A DNA stretch of 64,000 nucleotides. Origin: Liolophura sinensis. Taxonomy: Eukaryota > Mollusca > Polyplacophora > Chitonida > Chitonidae. The stretch covers positions 24,685,953 through 24,749,952 of the forward strand of contig NC_088307.1 in the NCBI RefSeq assembly GCF_032854445.1, read 5' to 3'. Shown here in pieces: positions 27,301-42,300 of this stretch. Position numbers and translations under genes: made by a program. The notes beneath the pieces are model-generated. The model was not told where the DNA came from. It did no database searches and saw only the letters and a list, made by a program, of their open reading frames with translations. Position 1 is the stretch's first letter; each line of letters begins with the position of its first letter.

Positions 27301-30300
27301 AAACTGAAAATCTTCAATCTTTTCAACGACTTCAGAACTTTTTTGAAGTGGAATTTACGCTTAAAATTATTATGAAAATGACTTGTTCCAGCCATTAAAG
27401 ATGCAAGCTTCATAAAACTGCAAATTATTTCTCTACACTCCATTGTTCATAATTAGGGAATGTTGCCATGGTAGTTACAAACAACTTAGTTCATCACCAC
27501 TTGTTGGAAATGGGACATAATTATCAATAATTATCAATAATTATCAATAATTATTTTGGTATAAATAAGTTATAGAGAGATGATATACATGTACCACAGA
27601 ACACCATCTTTGATCCTACAAATTATTTTTTCAAAGAGACTATTTCAGAGATGCCATACCTGATTCCCGACTTTTCTTTTGTTGTGCTTTCTGACTTTTG
27701 TTGGGCACTGTTGAAAAAAAAACAAAAAAAAACAAAATCAGAATCAAATTCAAATATGGTCCACATCAGAATTCTATTGTATCATTCACTAAAAAAAAAA
27801 AAAAAAAAAGAAAAAAAAGGGTTCAAAAATCAATATTCTTGTACAAGTAATATTTTGAAATAATTTTCAACATGTCAACAAGCCCCCAGACAACGCCAGC
27901 TTATAATTTGAGCTTTTTTCACGTGCATTTAAGAGGAACCCCTGATGAAACTTACTTGGCGAATCCAATGAAATCTTCATGGTTTGTGTTCATGTACGCC
28001 AGTTGGACCTCCACCAGCAATAAAATCTGCTCTTTTGTACACTGTTCCCGCTCTCTAATACGCGTGTTCACAATACGCTCTGTTTCTTCTCGTAACCGTG
28101 GGTAACGATTCATCTGGGGAAAGAAAAACATGGAATATGGTTAAACTGCAGTAGGAAGTTTCAACCTCAATAAATTTTTTTGTGAAGAAAAAAAAACTTT
28201 ATTTATTTATCTATTTGATTGGTGTTTTACGCCCTACTCAAGAATATTTCACTTATACGACGGCGACCAGTATTATGGTGGGAGGAAATCGGGTAGAGCC
28301 CAAGGGAGACCCACGACCATCTGCAGGTTGCTGAGAAACCTTCCCACCTATGGCTTTATTTCAGTGTCTACAGTAACTGCATATTTAAAAAATAAAGGTT
28401 AGCTTTTTGCGGGAAAATTACTTAGTTACACGCAATGAATCATGGGGTACACTTAGGCAAATCTGAGAGTGGAACGCGCCCACCCCCAAAAAAGGGACAC
28501 ACAAACGGTTTGAAGATGAGAAAGCAGCTGCTCAAGTCTGCACCATAACACAGCAGATTGTCAAACAACAGGGTAAAGTGCTTATAAACAATGTATAATT
28601 AAGTTGCACTTATAATCTAACATGTCCCATTAGACTCCACAACATGCTTTACTGCTCTAAAAATCACTAGATTGAAAACTGATGAATGATTTGTGATATG
28701 TTATAAATAACTCCAACAACTATTTTTTTTTCCTTAAAATTTTGGTCAGAGTTATTGCAGTCAGCATGCAGAGTTCAAGAAAACTACATATTGCCATTTA
28801 CAGGACAAACATTAAGCTCATCTATATTAAACACACAGCTTTATTGGTCTGAGATTCGTGACTAAGTGACATCTCATTAAATCAGTGAGGCATTACAAAA
28901 ACACTAATTTGTTTAGAGGTAATAATTTGATTGGTGAATCCAAGATTTTTTCACTTGTCCAGTTCACGGGATAAGGAAACTGGATATGCTGGAGTGCCCT
29001 GTGTAAATCAACTGCCCTGTGTAAATCAACTGTCTTTCACTAAGAACCTGACAAACCTCTTGACAAAAAAGTTACAGCCAAACAAGCAAGAACTGAATTT
29101 GAGCATGTACATCACCTGAAGTGAGAATCATGCTTAGGTTGAACTTAAAGGCTACCAAAGAGTTTAGCCTGATGCATGAGGTGCAAAGTCGTGGATTTTG
29201 TAATTCACGGTGATTAATATACACACAGAGCATCAAGAATGGAACATTTCCCTCAAAGTCACTGTGCTTTAAATGGACACAAAACCTCAGTTCAATACAT
29301 GCATCACTTTCTGAGATGTCACTGCAGACACTGATTCCAATACATAATACACTAAGACAAAAATTTTGTAATTTTAATTCAACGATGGAACACTCCGCTG
29401 CTACTGCGCTCTACATACATGCAAAGCCTGTGCTCAACACATGCAGTACTTTCTAAGACACCACTCCTAACATTTTGTTTAACTTTGCATTCACTCCTAC
29501 TGAACAATGACGTCGACGCTAGGGGACTGACATAAGCTACGCTACGTATAAGCTACGTATTTTGTATGTATGTCTGTATGCCTGGGGTTAATGTTGTGCT
29601 TAACAATTTTTCAGTCACATGACGATGAGGTGTCATTAGTTGTGTGTACATAAATTGTGTCTTCTTATGGCAGGGCGAGTCCATGCAGTTAAAGTGCTGC
29701 TGCCACTGAAGTATCATGCTGAAGACACCAGACAAGACACTCCACCAGTTACATTATACAACAGGTCAACCAGTTCTGTTTCCCTGCTCTAACTTCCCAG
29801 AGTTGAGCTCCATGCGCCTGTACTTTGTAGCAGCGAGCCAATAAACCAGAGACTAAACTAATTTGAGGAAGAAAAGTCTGTATCTCTTACCTGGTCACTC
29901 ATTTTGCGGACTATGTTTGTGAGTTCCTGTATAACCATGTCGACACACTTCACTGATGGCTCTCGCAATTTGGAAATCTGTTTCTTGACAATTGTCTCAA
30001 AAGCCATGTCTGGTGTGAACAGGCCAGTCCTTATCAAGGGAAGAACAAAAATAGAGATTGTCAGTGATACCATAGAAGTATAAAATCCCCTTTACCATGA
30101 AAGCTAGGAAAACTTACTTGATAAAAAATATGTTACGAATAAGCGATCCATGGACCTGAGAAGACAGGCCATCGAAAAGTCCATATATCAATTCGAAATA
30201 GAGAGGATCTAGTCCATACATGCAATTCTGTAGAATACGAGTCACAGTTTCAGCTGAACTTAGCTGCTGACTTTAACTCCTGGACCACAATCACGGCTTC

Positions 30301-33300
30301 ATGAACAGTTCGCACGTCTCTATGGTTACAATCACTGCATGTCTCTATGGTTACAATCACTGCATGTCTCTCATGGTTACAATCACTGCATGTCTCTTAT
30401 GGTTACAATCACCGCATGTCTCTTATGGTTACAATCACTGCATGTCTCTGGTTACAATCACTGCATGTCCCTATGGTTACAACCACTGCATGTCTCTATG
30501 GTTACAATCACTGCATGTCTCTTATGGTTACAATCACTGCATGTCTCTTATGGTGACAATCACTGCATGTCTCTATGGTTACAATCCCTGCATGTCTCTT
30601 ATGGTTACAATCACTGCATGTCTCTATGGTTACAATCACTGCGTGTCTCTATGGTTACAATCATTGCAAGTCTCTTATGGTTACAATCACTGCATGTCTC
30701 TATGGTTACAATCAATGCATGTCTTGATGCTTACCTGATACCATGAATATTTTTGATAGCAAAACTGATCTCTCGTCGTAATTCCTTTTCATCAAACTCC
30801 ATCTAAAAATAGAAAAAAAAAATTTACTTTCATAATCAATCCTACAGAAAAGTGCTGCTCAGATATTAGGGTCCCAATGAGTTTAGTTTAATATTTCACC
30901 TAATATTTCAAGATATTTAAGAGATTTCTGACAGACATCAGCTCAACACATATACTTCGCTCTCTTTGTTGGTAAGTCAGTCTGTCTGTTGGACAGATAT
31001 TCATTCAAATTTGACATTGTATCATTTACCATGGGTAAATGATAGAAGAGTGGGCTTGAGGGCAAGCTGACATCGATCTTTAGTGGGAAGTCGCAGTTAC
31101 TACAATTATGTTTACAAAAACAATTTTATGTACCTTGACCAGTTCAAATGGGAATCGTTCGTGGAAAATTCTGTTGATTTTGGCCCCTCCGGACAGTTCC
31201 ATGGTGCTGACCTCCGCCCCAGAGCCCTCAATACTCTTCTCGATGTCCACGGCGAAACCCTGCACCATCCTGGCAACAGTGAACACAGATAAAACACTGA
31301 CCAGAGGTCAAAATAACAGGGTGTCCACGTGTCCCAGAGCAACAAAAGTCACATATGTCATAAGAGTTTTTAGTAAACTATTCATGAAAAATTCTAAAAT
31401 ATTTTTCCGTATCAAAAAATCAAAAGTATTTTAATCTGCATATTTGAATTTGTTTGAAAATAGGAGTGACTGACTACCCTTTACAAACCGATTAAATTGG
31501 GACATTAAGTCTCATTGAAGTCAATTTTTCACTGATTTCAAGACACACATTGGTACATGTATAAATGTTACAGTGACTATGGCAGAAATCATACCAAAAT
31601 CAATTTGTTCTTTTTTATTTACATGCATTTCCCTGGGCTAAAACACTCTCACAAAACTTTCGAAGTCAATTTTTGTTAACTTTCTCTCTAACTAATGCCA
31701 CTTTATTTGTATGTTCCATAGTCTAAACAACATAATTACTAAAAAGGTTAACAGAATTTTGATTTATAAAGGTTGCATTTAAAGTAACAAAAAGGACTCA
31801 CTGCATCATGGCTTTGGTCTTGCGCGCGGGATCGTCTGGCCTAAAGTTTTTGTACTCTGCGACATCTTTCTCCATGGACAGGATCTGTGACTGAAGACGG
31901 TTCCTCAATGATGGTAGCGTGTCTCGGATATGATTGGTTAGCTGCTGGTTCAGCACGCGCTGGAGGTACGGGGTTCCCATACGGTCAGCCATGTGTCTGT
32001 CAAGTTAACAACAGGTTGACTGGTTGAGAAACCTTGTCTTTTATTGATTAGTTTAATGTAATACAAGAGTAGTGCAACTCTGAAAAACAAAAGACTCAAC
32101 GATGTATTAAGTCAAATTGAGACTTTCGTTATTTCAGAGTTACACTACCCTTTGTCTAGGGAGTGACAAATATCCGCAAGCTAACCACCTCATCAGACTC
32201 TTGTCAAAATGAATGAATGAATGAATGAATGAATGACCATAGCCCAACGGAAGCATATGTATTATACACATTTCTTGGAATGTTTGTTCTTGCATTCCAG
32301 AGAGGAATGTTTTTTGTTGCACAATGCCAGCATGAGTTTAAGGAGTTGTATACTGACCTGTAGGCCGGATGACTGAGGAAGAACTTTCTCTCTCCTGCTA
32401 AAGCTGCTCGGATATCCTTCTTCCCATCAATGTCCTTCTGACTTCTGTTGACAACCCCAATGTATCCTGAGCAACAAAACAAAAACAAGACACTGGAGAT
32501 AATTTAATCATGTATTTGATAACATACTCAAGAATTTTTCAGTTTATGAGTGGACCAAGCTGGTATGCCTGACTTAAACCACTGACCTTGGGCAAGCTAT
32601 TCGCAAACTTTGCCTTTTGTGATGCACAGATGTGCAGACTATATTGGCAAAGAGGTCTTTAGCGAATATTAGGCTGTGCAAATGGCATCCTAAGATTCTA
32701 CAACTGGTGACGGTCCATAAAGTCCTACAGGGAGAGCAGGGAACAAATTTTCATGTTTAAGACTGGGTTTGAACCCATGCTAGGTGACTCATTGTGATTA
32801 CTTTAATAGGCCAGCAGCTTAACTGTTGAAGCAAAGCCTTTTCCAACAGAACATGGTATACTTGAGAACAAACATCCCAGTAACATAATAGTGTTTGATC
32901 AGTTTATTAAAGACAGCCTTCGGTGGCTTCTGATGTGCCACAGTACAATACTACATTAGAGAACTATGATTGATGAGAACATAAGTTTACAAGCTGTTTG
33001 ATAAAAAAAAACAGAACGAACAAACAAAAACAAACCTCTGCGAAGTGGGAGTAATCTGTTCTCTAAGATGTTACTGGCATCTGTCCCTTCATCCATCAAG
33101 TCCAGCTTTGTGATAACACCAATGGTACGAAGACCTGAAACATGAAGCAAGACTTCATGTATAACCACGTGTAAATGACTTTTCAGCTTTTCTCCACTAA
33201 ATGGTTATTTTACATATATTCTAGCAGTAGGTTATGGGTCTATGGACAAATTAGAATAATTTCTTTCACTTTTGCTTAACATCGTACATTTTTGGTGAAG

Positions 33301-36300
33301 GAAACCAGGGTGTGCTTTCACTGCGCAAGCTTTTCCCATAAATATGGCCTTATGGCACTATACCCTAGACAATGTTTTTTTTCACAAAAAAAAAAAAAGA
33401 TCAAGAAATATGACTTACAAAGCTTTGTGAAAGTGGATCGCTGGAGTTTTATACTGGTTAGCTGTTCAAAAGGCTAGATGTTTCAAATATACAAGCTGTT
33501 AGTACAAATATCCATTGACAAAACATTCAAAAATTTGGTTCAACTAACTGAAACACAGCAAATGACCAATAACTTTAAGACAACCACATTCACACATCAG
33601 TTCACATCACAAGCTCCCAGGCGGGATCTATATGGATTATCATCAATGATGTCTTGATGAACACACTCTCCTTTGTCCCCAGAATGGTGCCTGCATACTT
33701 AAGGTATTTGTCCATTTATTTTACTTATTTGATTGGTGCTGATTGCCGTGCTCAAGAATATTTCACTTATACGACAGTAGCAGCCACTATGGTGGGAGGA
33801 AACCAGACTGAACCCGGGGCAAACCCATGACCATCTGCAGGCTGCTGCAAGACCGTCCCTCGTAAGGATGTAGAGGAAGTCAGCATGAGCTGGACTTGAA
33901 CTCACAGGGACCGCACTGGCGAGAGGTTCCTGAGTCTCAGCCACGGAGGCCCCTCAAATCACCAATAAGTAGAGATAAACAAAATTCACAAATCAGTTCA
34001 CATCACAAGCTCCCAGCTGGGATCTGTATGTATTACTCTGTCAATTTATTCTCGATGAACACATTCTCCACTATTCCCCAGAACGGTGCATGCATTCTGC
34101 AGGTATTTCAGAATATGAATGTCAGTGTTTTAGTTTCACTGTCAAGTTCTTTTTTTGTAAGCTCAGGAAATGTCATTAATTATCCCTTTTGGTCCAGAAA
34201 CTTATATTTTTTCTGAAGGATACCATCCTGCTTTCCAAACAAGCCCCTAAACACCTTTCTAAGACCAGCAGAAAATGCAAAATCCAGCAAACTGTTGAAC
34301 TTAGGTCAGCTACTACATTAACTGTCATGTCCTAAGATGACTGTGACGACGTACCCTGGGGGTCGACCTCCTTGGCTATCTTGAGGGCGTCCGAGTTTGC
34401 CAGATCGGTGTTGGCCGGCGACACGGCCAGGATGAGGCAGTTGTCCTTGCTGATGAACTCCATGATCATACTGCGGATCTGGATCTCAATGTCCGCAGGC
34501 TGGTCCCCGACAGGTACTTTAGTCATCCCAGGTAAGTCAATCAGTGTTAGGTTCAACACTGGCAACAAGACAAAAGATTTTTTTTTTTCAATTTATTATT
34601 CTGATTGATGTTTTACGACACACTCAAAAACATTTCACTTACATGGCAGCAGGAAACCCGTCAGAAATCCAGGACCATCCACAGATTGCTGACAAGACCT
34701 TCCCTCATATGGCCGGAGGGGAAGCCGGCATGAGCTGAACTTGAACTCACAGCAAGCACATTGGTGAGCGGCTCCTCCTTTTATACATAAGAACTGTACA
34801 GTCCATGTACAGATCTTATGGTTTTTGCACTGATTTTGCTTTATATTAGCTGAACTTTGCAGCACACATTAATAGCAATGACATTTAGGATATTTTTTTT
34901 TACATAGTTTAATTTAAGCTAATCTTGTATTAATGTAATCTTGTATTAATGTAATCTAATTCTGGTTTTTATTGTGAAAAAAGCAAGTAATGTTATGTTG
35001 AAAATCACACAGTGCAAAATTCTGTTCTCAAATCTCTATTTTTCTGGAGACAAACACTGTCAACTTCATAGGGAATGCATAAACCATAAACATCTGATGT
35101 ATTAAAGTACAAATTGAAGAAAAAAAGTTGATTCAAATAAGAGATCAATAGCCATTCATTTTCATAATGATCATGTCTAAAATCTCAATCTCTTCTTATC
35201 TCATTTGTAACAGGTCATAGCAAGTACTTTTATTCCATAAACAACGACACGGCAAAAGTTTATTTTGGCGAAAATACACAAATCCTTAATATTAAAAGTC
35301 AATGACATACCATGTGGCGAATATACTCTAAGATTTATTGGAATGTTGGAAATTCCTTTGTTGCCGCCAGTCACCCGATCAGTTTCATCTTCAATTTCCT
35401 TGCGAACCTGATCAAAATCCACAAACTTCTTCCCTTTACAATGAAGGAACTCTGCATATTCTAAAATCAGAAAAAAAACACACTGCTGATATGAGAGAAA
35501 AAAAGAAAATACACTGATTCAAAAATTACAAATATTGTCACCAAGGCCCCACAAACAATAACAGTAAAAGGATCTATGAGGATTCATTAGGTGTGTGTAC
35601 ATATGCTACAGTATGTGTTCTTGTTGCAGGGCGAGTCCATGCCGCCACCACTGAATTATCATGCCGAAGACATCAGACATGACACCCCACCCAGTCACAT
35701 TTTACTGACACAGGGCCAACCAGTCACGTTTCCTCGCTCTAACCTTTCGGTGCTGAGGGCCAAGTGAGGCAGCAGCAAGTACAAATTTTGAAGTCTGTGG
35801 TGTGACATGACCCGGGTTAGATCTTGCGCTCTCTCAACTTCTAGGCGGACTTTCTTATCATTAGGCCACATAAGTGGTCAAAAGACTCATGGCCAGGACT
35901 AGCCAGCGTATTTCACCCACTGACTCTCGTCTTGCTCTCAACATCCATTAATTTCTGAATTATCAAAAACGGATCTGTACTACAGAACATTTGTAAAAAT
36001 GAGGTGAGATACTAATAACACTGTGAAAAAATTTCACCCATTTACATCTGCAACAATATCATGATTATGTAACACAGAGACAAAGATTCCTCATAATACA
36101 TCAGCTCTGAGGCTTGTCACAGTAGGGTGTATACCTTAAAATACCTAAAATTTCGCCCCAATATTTTTTTACACACAAATAAATGTCAGAAACATTAATG
36201 ATATGTGGTGCTAAAACTTCTACTTTCTCTGAAGGATATCATCACACCTTCCAAACAAACCTCAAAACACCTTTTAAAGATCAACGGATCTCACAGAATC

Positions 36301-39300
36301 ACAAAATGTGTGCAACTTAGCCATGGACGAGATTTTTGTACAAGTTGTTAACCACACATGTAGATTTGATACATTGTTGCACAGAAGCTCTGAAGACACT
36401 TTGTTCAATTGATCTAAGGGTGTGCATATGAAATTTAACCTACCTTAGAAAACAGAATCAGGTAGAGAGAGGAGAAAAGAAAAAAACAAAACAAACAAAA
36501 CAAAAAAAAAAATGCCGACAAAGTATTTGTAAATTTCTCACCTGTTCTGGAATAGTTCAGTTGTAAGACGAGAGGTCTCCTGGTCACAATACCTGACCCA
36601 CGTGGCAGAAAGTCTCTGTGAAACAACAAGAGAGATAATCCTTGTATTAAAAATGATTGTGTTTTTATCTGCAACAAACAGGTAGGTTTTTGACGTCCAA
36701 CATGAATACCTTTTAACATGAGCCATTCACTTGAACAAGGGACGTCAATCAAAGACGTCAGCCATTTGCAGATGTTGTAGCTATAATGAATTTGTGCTTG
36801 TTTTAATATCGGATCTTTCGTAAGGTAAGAAATAATATGCACACAAAGTACTGAATTACTTTTTACTTTCACCTGAAAAGAATGCATTTTAGGGCCAAAT
36901 ATAGCCTGTTAATTTGGGCACCCTTTTAGTGAGCTTATTTGGGCTAAAACATGTTCAGAAATTAGGAAACCTTAGTATCTCAGTAATAAATTATTGTCAG
37001 TATTGCTTATAAATTTATAGTACTGCTGCTTGAAAAGGTTAAAGGGGCCTCCGTGGCTCAGTCGGTTAGCGCGATAGAGCAGCGTAATGACACAGGAGCC
37101 TCTCACCAATGCGGTCGCTATGAGTTCAAGTCCAGCTCATGCTGGCTTCCTCTCCGGCCGTAAGTGGGAAGGTCTGTCAGCAACCTGCGGATGGTCGTGG
37201 GTTTCCCCTGGGCTGTGCCCCGTTTCCACCCACCATAATGCTGGCCGCTGTCGTATAAGTGAAATATTCTTGAGTACGGCGTAAAACACCAATCAAATAA
37301 ATAAATAAATAAATGAAAAGGTTAAAGAATTGAAGTGCATTCAGTTTACATAAATTTATATTTAGAATTTTTAAGACCATTTTACAAGCTAAATTTATTA
37401 TGTACAATTCCCCATAATTTTGGCCATTTTAGGGGATGTTGTAATGTGGGCGCCTCCATCTTAGGGATATCAAATCACAATATTTTTTTATTTAGCCCTT
37501 AGACAGTTTAAGCTCCAATCTGGGGAAACAAAGTTCACGGCTGTATTTCAGTGTAAATGGCAGGCCTGTAAACCCCTCAAACTGCCTGTTAAAACTTGTT
37601 CCACATTTCATGTGAAAGTCTTAGATTTCAACATTTGGCTACTAATGGAACCATTTTTGTCTGCACATATCATGGTTAATATTTCAGCTACTCATTCAGA
37701 ACGTCTGTGACCAAAACTGATGCTGAGCATATAGTGTGCGTGACTGAGCATGCCTTAAAATGTCAAGATGTTGTGAGGGTACCACTATCAGAGAGTAAAC
37801 ATGAGAAACAACTGACTCAGATCAGAAATAGGCCTTACACAAGATTAAACAAAGAAACACAAAGACGCTTGAATAAGTTCAATACATATATTTTAACAAA
37901 ATAGACAAATAATACAATATTTACAATAAGACAATAATATACAATAAGTGGTTTATGCCCCAACTGCCTGTGAATGTGTAAATTCTTAGGGCGGACTTCT
38001 GAGAGGGTGTGGACAAAGTAATGCACACTGTGTGTTTGGTGTAGGTAGTTACATGTACCCGGTAATATCCGGTTACACAAGGAAATGATCAAGCTTATAT
38101 TTTATACTGTTTAGATGTAAATGTACACCAGCTGCAATTCCCAAATTTTTGTTTATACTGATCTTTTTTTTGTCTACATGTATGTTATTTCCTTCGTATA
38201 CATACCCTGATATAACTGATCATAAATTTCGTCCATGACTAACCTGCTCATTTTTCCTGATCCTAAGAGTTCTATTGATTTTAGAAAGGTGTTTTGAGGT
38301 TTGTTAGAAAATGAAATCATATTCTAAAGGAAAGCTGCAAGTCTTAACACTGAAAATAGTATTTTGTGATATATATTTGCCTCTAAAAATGCACTTTTGT
38401 GGATAAAATTTTAGGTCAATTAGGGTTTATATAACCTACATGTAAATGTTTGAGCAAATGCTCTCTCTCACTATTAAACCTTTCTTACCTGTATCACTAC
38501 ATGAAATGTACATGTCTTATAGTATCAATGTGCAGGGCCATATCTAGAGACGTCATTGTTGCGAAAAACACCTGGCCCCTTACATTGTTGGGCGCCCAAG
38601 CTATCAAGCTGTATTAAAGCTAATAAATATCCAATAAATATGATAGATGTAGTTCGTCAACAAAAAGTTCATCTTTTCACACAAATTTCTTTCATTCACA
38701 CACTTAACATCCCTCAGATAGCACCATTTTGAGATGCATTTTACAAAATTTCTTCACGCAAGCAATGTGTCAGCTTTAAAATTTGGATTAGAACCATCAA
38801 TTTTGTCCTAGATATGACCTTACAGTATGTCTTGTTCCAGGGTCTACATAAATTAAAAAGCATCAACTCGTGCACATGTCAACATGCTGCATGTATCAGT
38901 TGTCCATGTATACACCTCCATGTATTAGCAATCTTGATTCAAGGGGAGATAACAGTATGTGTACATCAGACATAGAGGAATTATTCAGCAAAGATAAGTG
39001 AATAATCTACATGTACATGAATGTTACACATGTACACACACACACACACACACACCTGTCCTTAAATGCTACACCTGTTTACATCAGCACAGCTCACTTA
39101 TCAACAATTGTCATCTGAGGTGGAGATAAAATAAACTCTTTATAGAATACAGAGAAGGGAACTCCATCAAGACATGGTTTTATGGAAAATAAAGTTAAGA
39201 AAGTTATGCCAATAAAAATCTTTTTTTTTCCATTTTTGATGCATATTTTATATTTCAGAATAAACCCTCTCTTTTATGCATGTTTTTCATCAATGTTGGA

Positions 39301-42300
39301 AATTTTGGGAACTGATGTTACTTATGAAGTTATGGGAATGCACTACCAGCTTAGCACCTTCCTCATACTGACTATTTCCGCACAGAATAATTTTGACAGC
39401 CATCACCACTGACGCCATCACTGCAGGCAACTTAACTTCCAGGCTGATCTCAAGGGGCCTTAGGGAGGTTTGAGATTTTTTTTTTTTACTGTAATATGTT
39501 ATTAAACATGATAACCTTTATAAAATTAAGAAATAAGATTAAATATTTCATGTATCCTTTAGTGACTTTGCATATTTATCTAAATGTATATATATCCTTC
39601 AGTGTAATGCAGATGTTCTGTATACAAAAGGGGGGAGGGGGATAACATACTGACAGAGTTACTGATATTACATGTATATATGCTTCAGTGTAATACAGAT
39701 GTTCTGTATACAAAAGGGTAAGTCATAATATACTGACAATTACTGATATTGCATGTATATATACTTCAGTGTAATGCAGATGTTCTGTATACAAAAGTGG
39801 GAAGGGATAACATACTGATAGAGTTACTCATATTACATGTATATATGCTTCAGTGTAATACAGATGTTCTGTATACAAAAGGGGGAGGGATAAAATACTC
39901 ATAGAGTTACTGATATTACATGTATATATCCTTCAGTGTAATACAGATGTTCTGTATACAAAAGGGGGGGAGGGGGATAACATACTGATAGAGTTACTGA
40001 TATTACATGTATATATACTTCAGTGTAATACAGATGTCCTGTATACAAAAGGGGGAACGGATAATATACCGACAGTTACTGATATTACATGTGCATACAC
40101 TTCAGTGTAATGCAGATGTTCTGTATACAAAAGGGGGAAGGGATAATATACTGATAGAGTTACTGATATTACATGTATATATCCTTCAGTGTAATACAGA
40201 TGCTCTGTATACAAAAGGGGGGAGGGATAAAATACTCATAGAGTTACTGATATTACATGTATATATACTTCAGTGTAATACAGATGTTCTGTATACAAAA
40301 GGGGGGAGGGGGATAACATACTGATAGAGTTACTGATATTACATGTATATATACTTCAGTGTAATACAGATGTCCTGTATACAAAAGGGGGAACGGGTAA
40401 TATACCGACAGTTACTGATATTACATGTGCATACACTTCAGTGTAATGCAGATGTTCTGTATACAAAAGGGGGAAGGGATAATATACTGATAGAGTTACT
40501 GATATTACATGTATATATCCTTCAGTGTAATGCAAATTTTCTGTATACAAAAGGGGGAAGGGATAATATACTGATAGAGTTATTGATATTACATGTATAT
40601 ATCCTTCAGTGTAATGCAGATTTTCTGTATACAAAAGGGGGAAGGGATAATATACTGATAGAGTTACTGATATTACATGTATATATCCTTCAGTGTAATA
40701 CAGATTTTCTGTATACAAAAGGGGGAAGGGATAACATACTGATAGAGTTACTGATATTACATGTATATATCCTTCAGTGTAATGCAGATGTTCTGTATAC
40801 AAAAGGGAGAAGGGATAAAATACTGATAGAGTTACAGACATTACATGTATTTCATCATTTACCATCAGTAAAGGGTGGGAGAAAACATAAAAATGACATT
40901 AAGTTTAGATGAAAGAGTGCGAAAAGTTATTCCAAAATGTGGTCTTCAATAGTTTTTTTTTTTATTTTTCCTCAAAGAGAAAAAAGGCACTTGAAAATAA
41001 TTTGTGTATGGTGCGTATTTGTGACCACCTTTCAGTATTTATAGTCTTTGTTTAATAATGTCATAAAAGAGGATGTAACACAGGTTTAATAAATACTTTT
41101 GCAATAGTATTTGTTCTTTTCAGCTAATAAATGTATTAAACCTAAATTTGGATCATATTTATATTTTTATTATGTTCATAAATATTATCATAATTTAGGT
41201 TAAATGCATATGTTTCAATATAAACAACAAATTTACATTCAAATAAATTTATTAGACAAGCATCACATCCTTATTTAGAACATTATTATGCAACAATGAT
41301 AAATACCAAAAAGTCTCAAATACCCACCATACAAAAATATTTTCAAAAATCCAAAAAAATATTGAAGCCCATATTTGCAAATAAGTTTTGACACTCTTTC
41401 ATCTAATTTTGGTATCATTTTCATGTTTTTCTTCTTTAAAGTTGCTTTATGTATGATAAGTAATCTACAAGAATATTTACTAAAATTACTTACGTAAAAA
41501 AAACTTAGGGAATTTCCCTCTGAAAACCACATTTAGCCTTCAAATTAATTTTCAAGTTAATTAATATACAGATTTGCAATGCACACGTGTGTTTGATAAT
41601 ATCAGACCAGCCACAGCCCCCTGGGTTATAAAGAAAAAGCAGCAAAACAAAGATTAAATGCTGATTTTGGTTATAAAAATTTTTAGGGGGTTGGGTGGTT
41701 TTCATAGGGTTTTGATTTATGCCTGAGTAGGTTCTCATTTCTACAGGATGATGTACTTTCCATTCTCTAGGAGGCTGTACATAGGATCACAGTACGTGTA
41801 CTGCATACATGTGATTATGTGAACACGTGTAATTAGTTTGTCTGCATGCTCTCAGTATAAAGACATGCATGATTGACAGGTTATGACATGTGCACAAACC
41901 ATGTCTGCATGTTCATTTGTGCCTGGACGATTTATCAGCACCACAATCAAAGCCCACAATGTTATCTACATGTACATGCATGAGTACTTTCTGCTCTCAA
42001 GAAGATATATACATAAATTTTACAGTGTAACTGGGAACTCTATTTTTATACTATAAAGCACAATTGTACATGTACATGTAGATCTCGCCTGGAATCTTGA
42101 TACATGCATTTAACATGTTCATGAACAGCTACATGTAAATATTAAAAATTGGTGGGACTGGGATTTGAACTCTTATCTAGTTAAGGCAGCAATGGGGGCC
42201 TTTTCTGCTCTTAAGAAAATCCAGAATCAAATCGTTAAACTGTTCCTGGGACAAAGAATATGACAGCCTGGTAAAAATGAGTGCGTGAGAGTGAGTTAGT

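Noticed and set aside
30118-30275. Minus-strand frame reading [20 protein letters not shown] near dynamin exon 9, with a donor-like GTAAGT after it
   Set aside because: It looks protein-like, but its phase does not fit exon 9, its acceptor is poor and it has no likeness to any dynamin segment. It was not strong enough to list as an exon.
30301-30746. Three overlapping frames of 69-145 codons
   Set aside because: Products of the 25-bp minisatellite.
40007-40912. Long frames of 105-189 codons on both strands
   Set aside because: Products of the 83-84-bp satellite units; repeated peptide on both strands with no family likeness.
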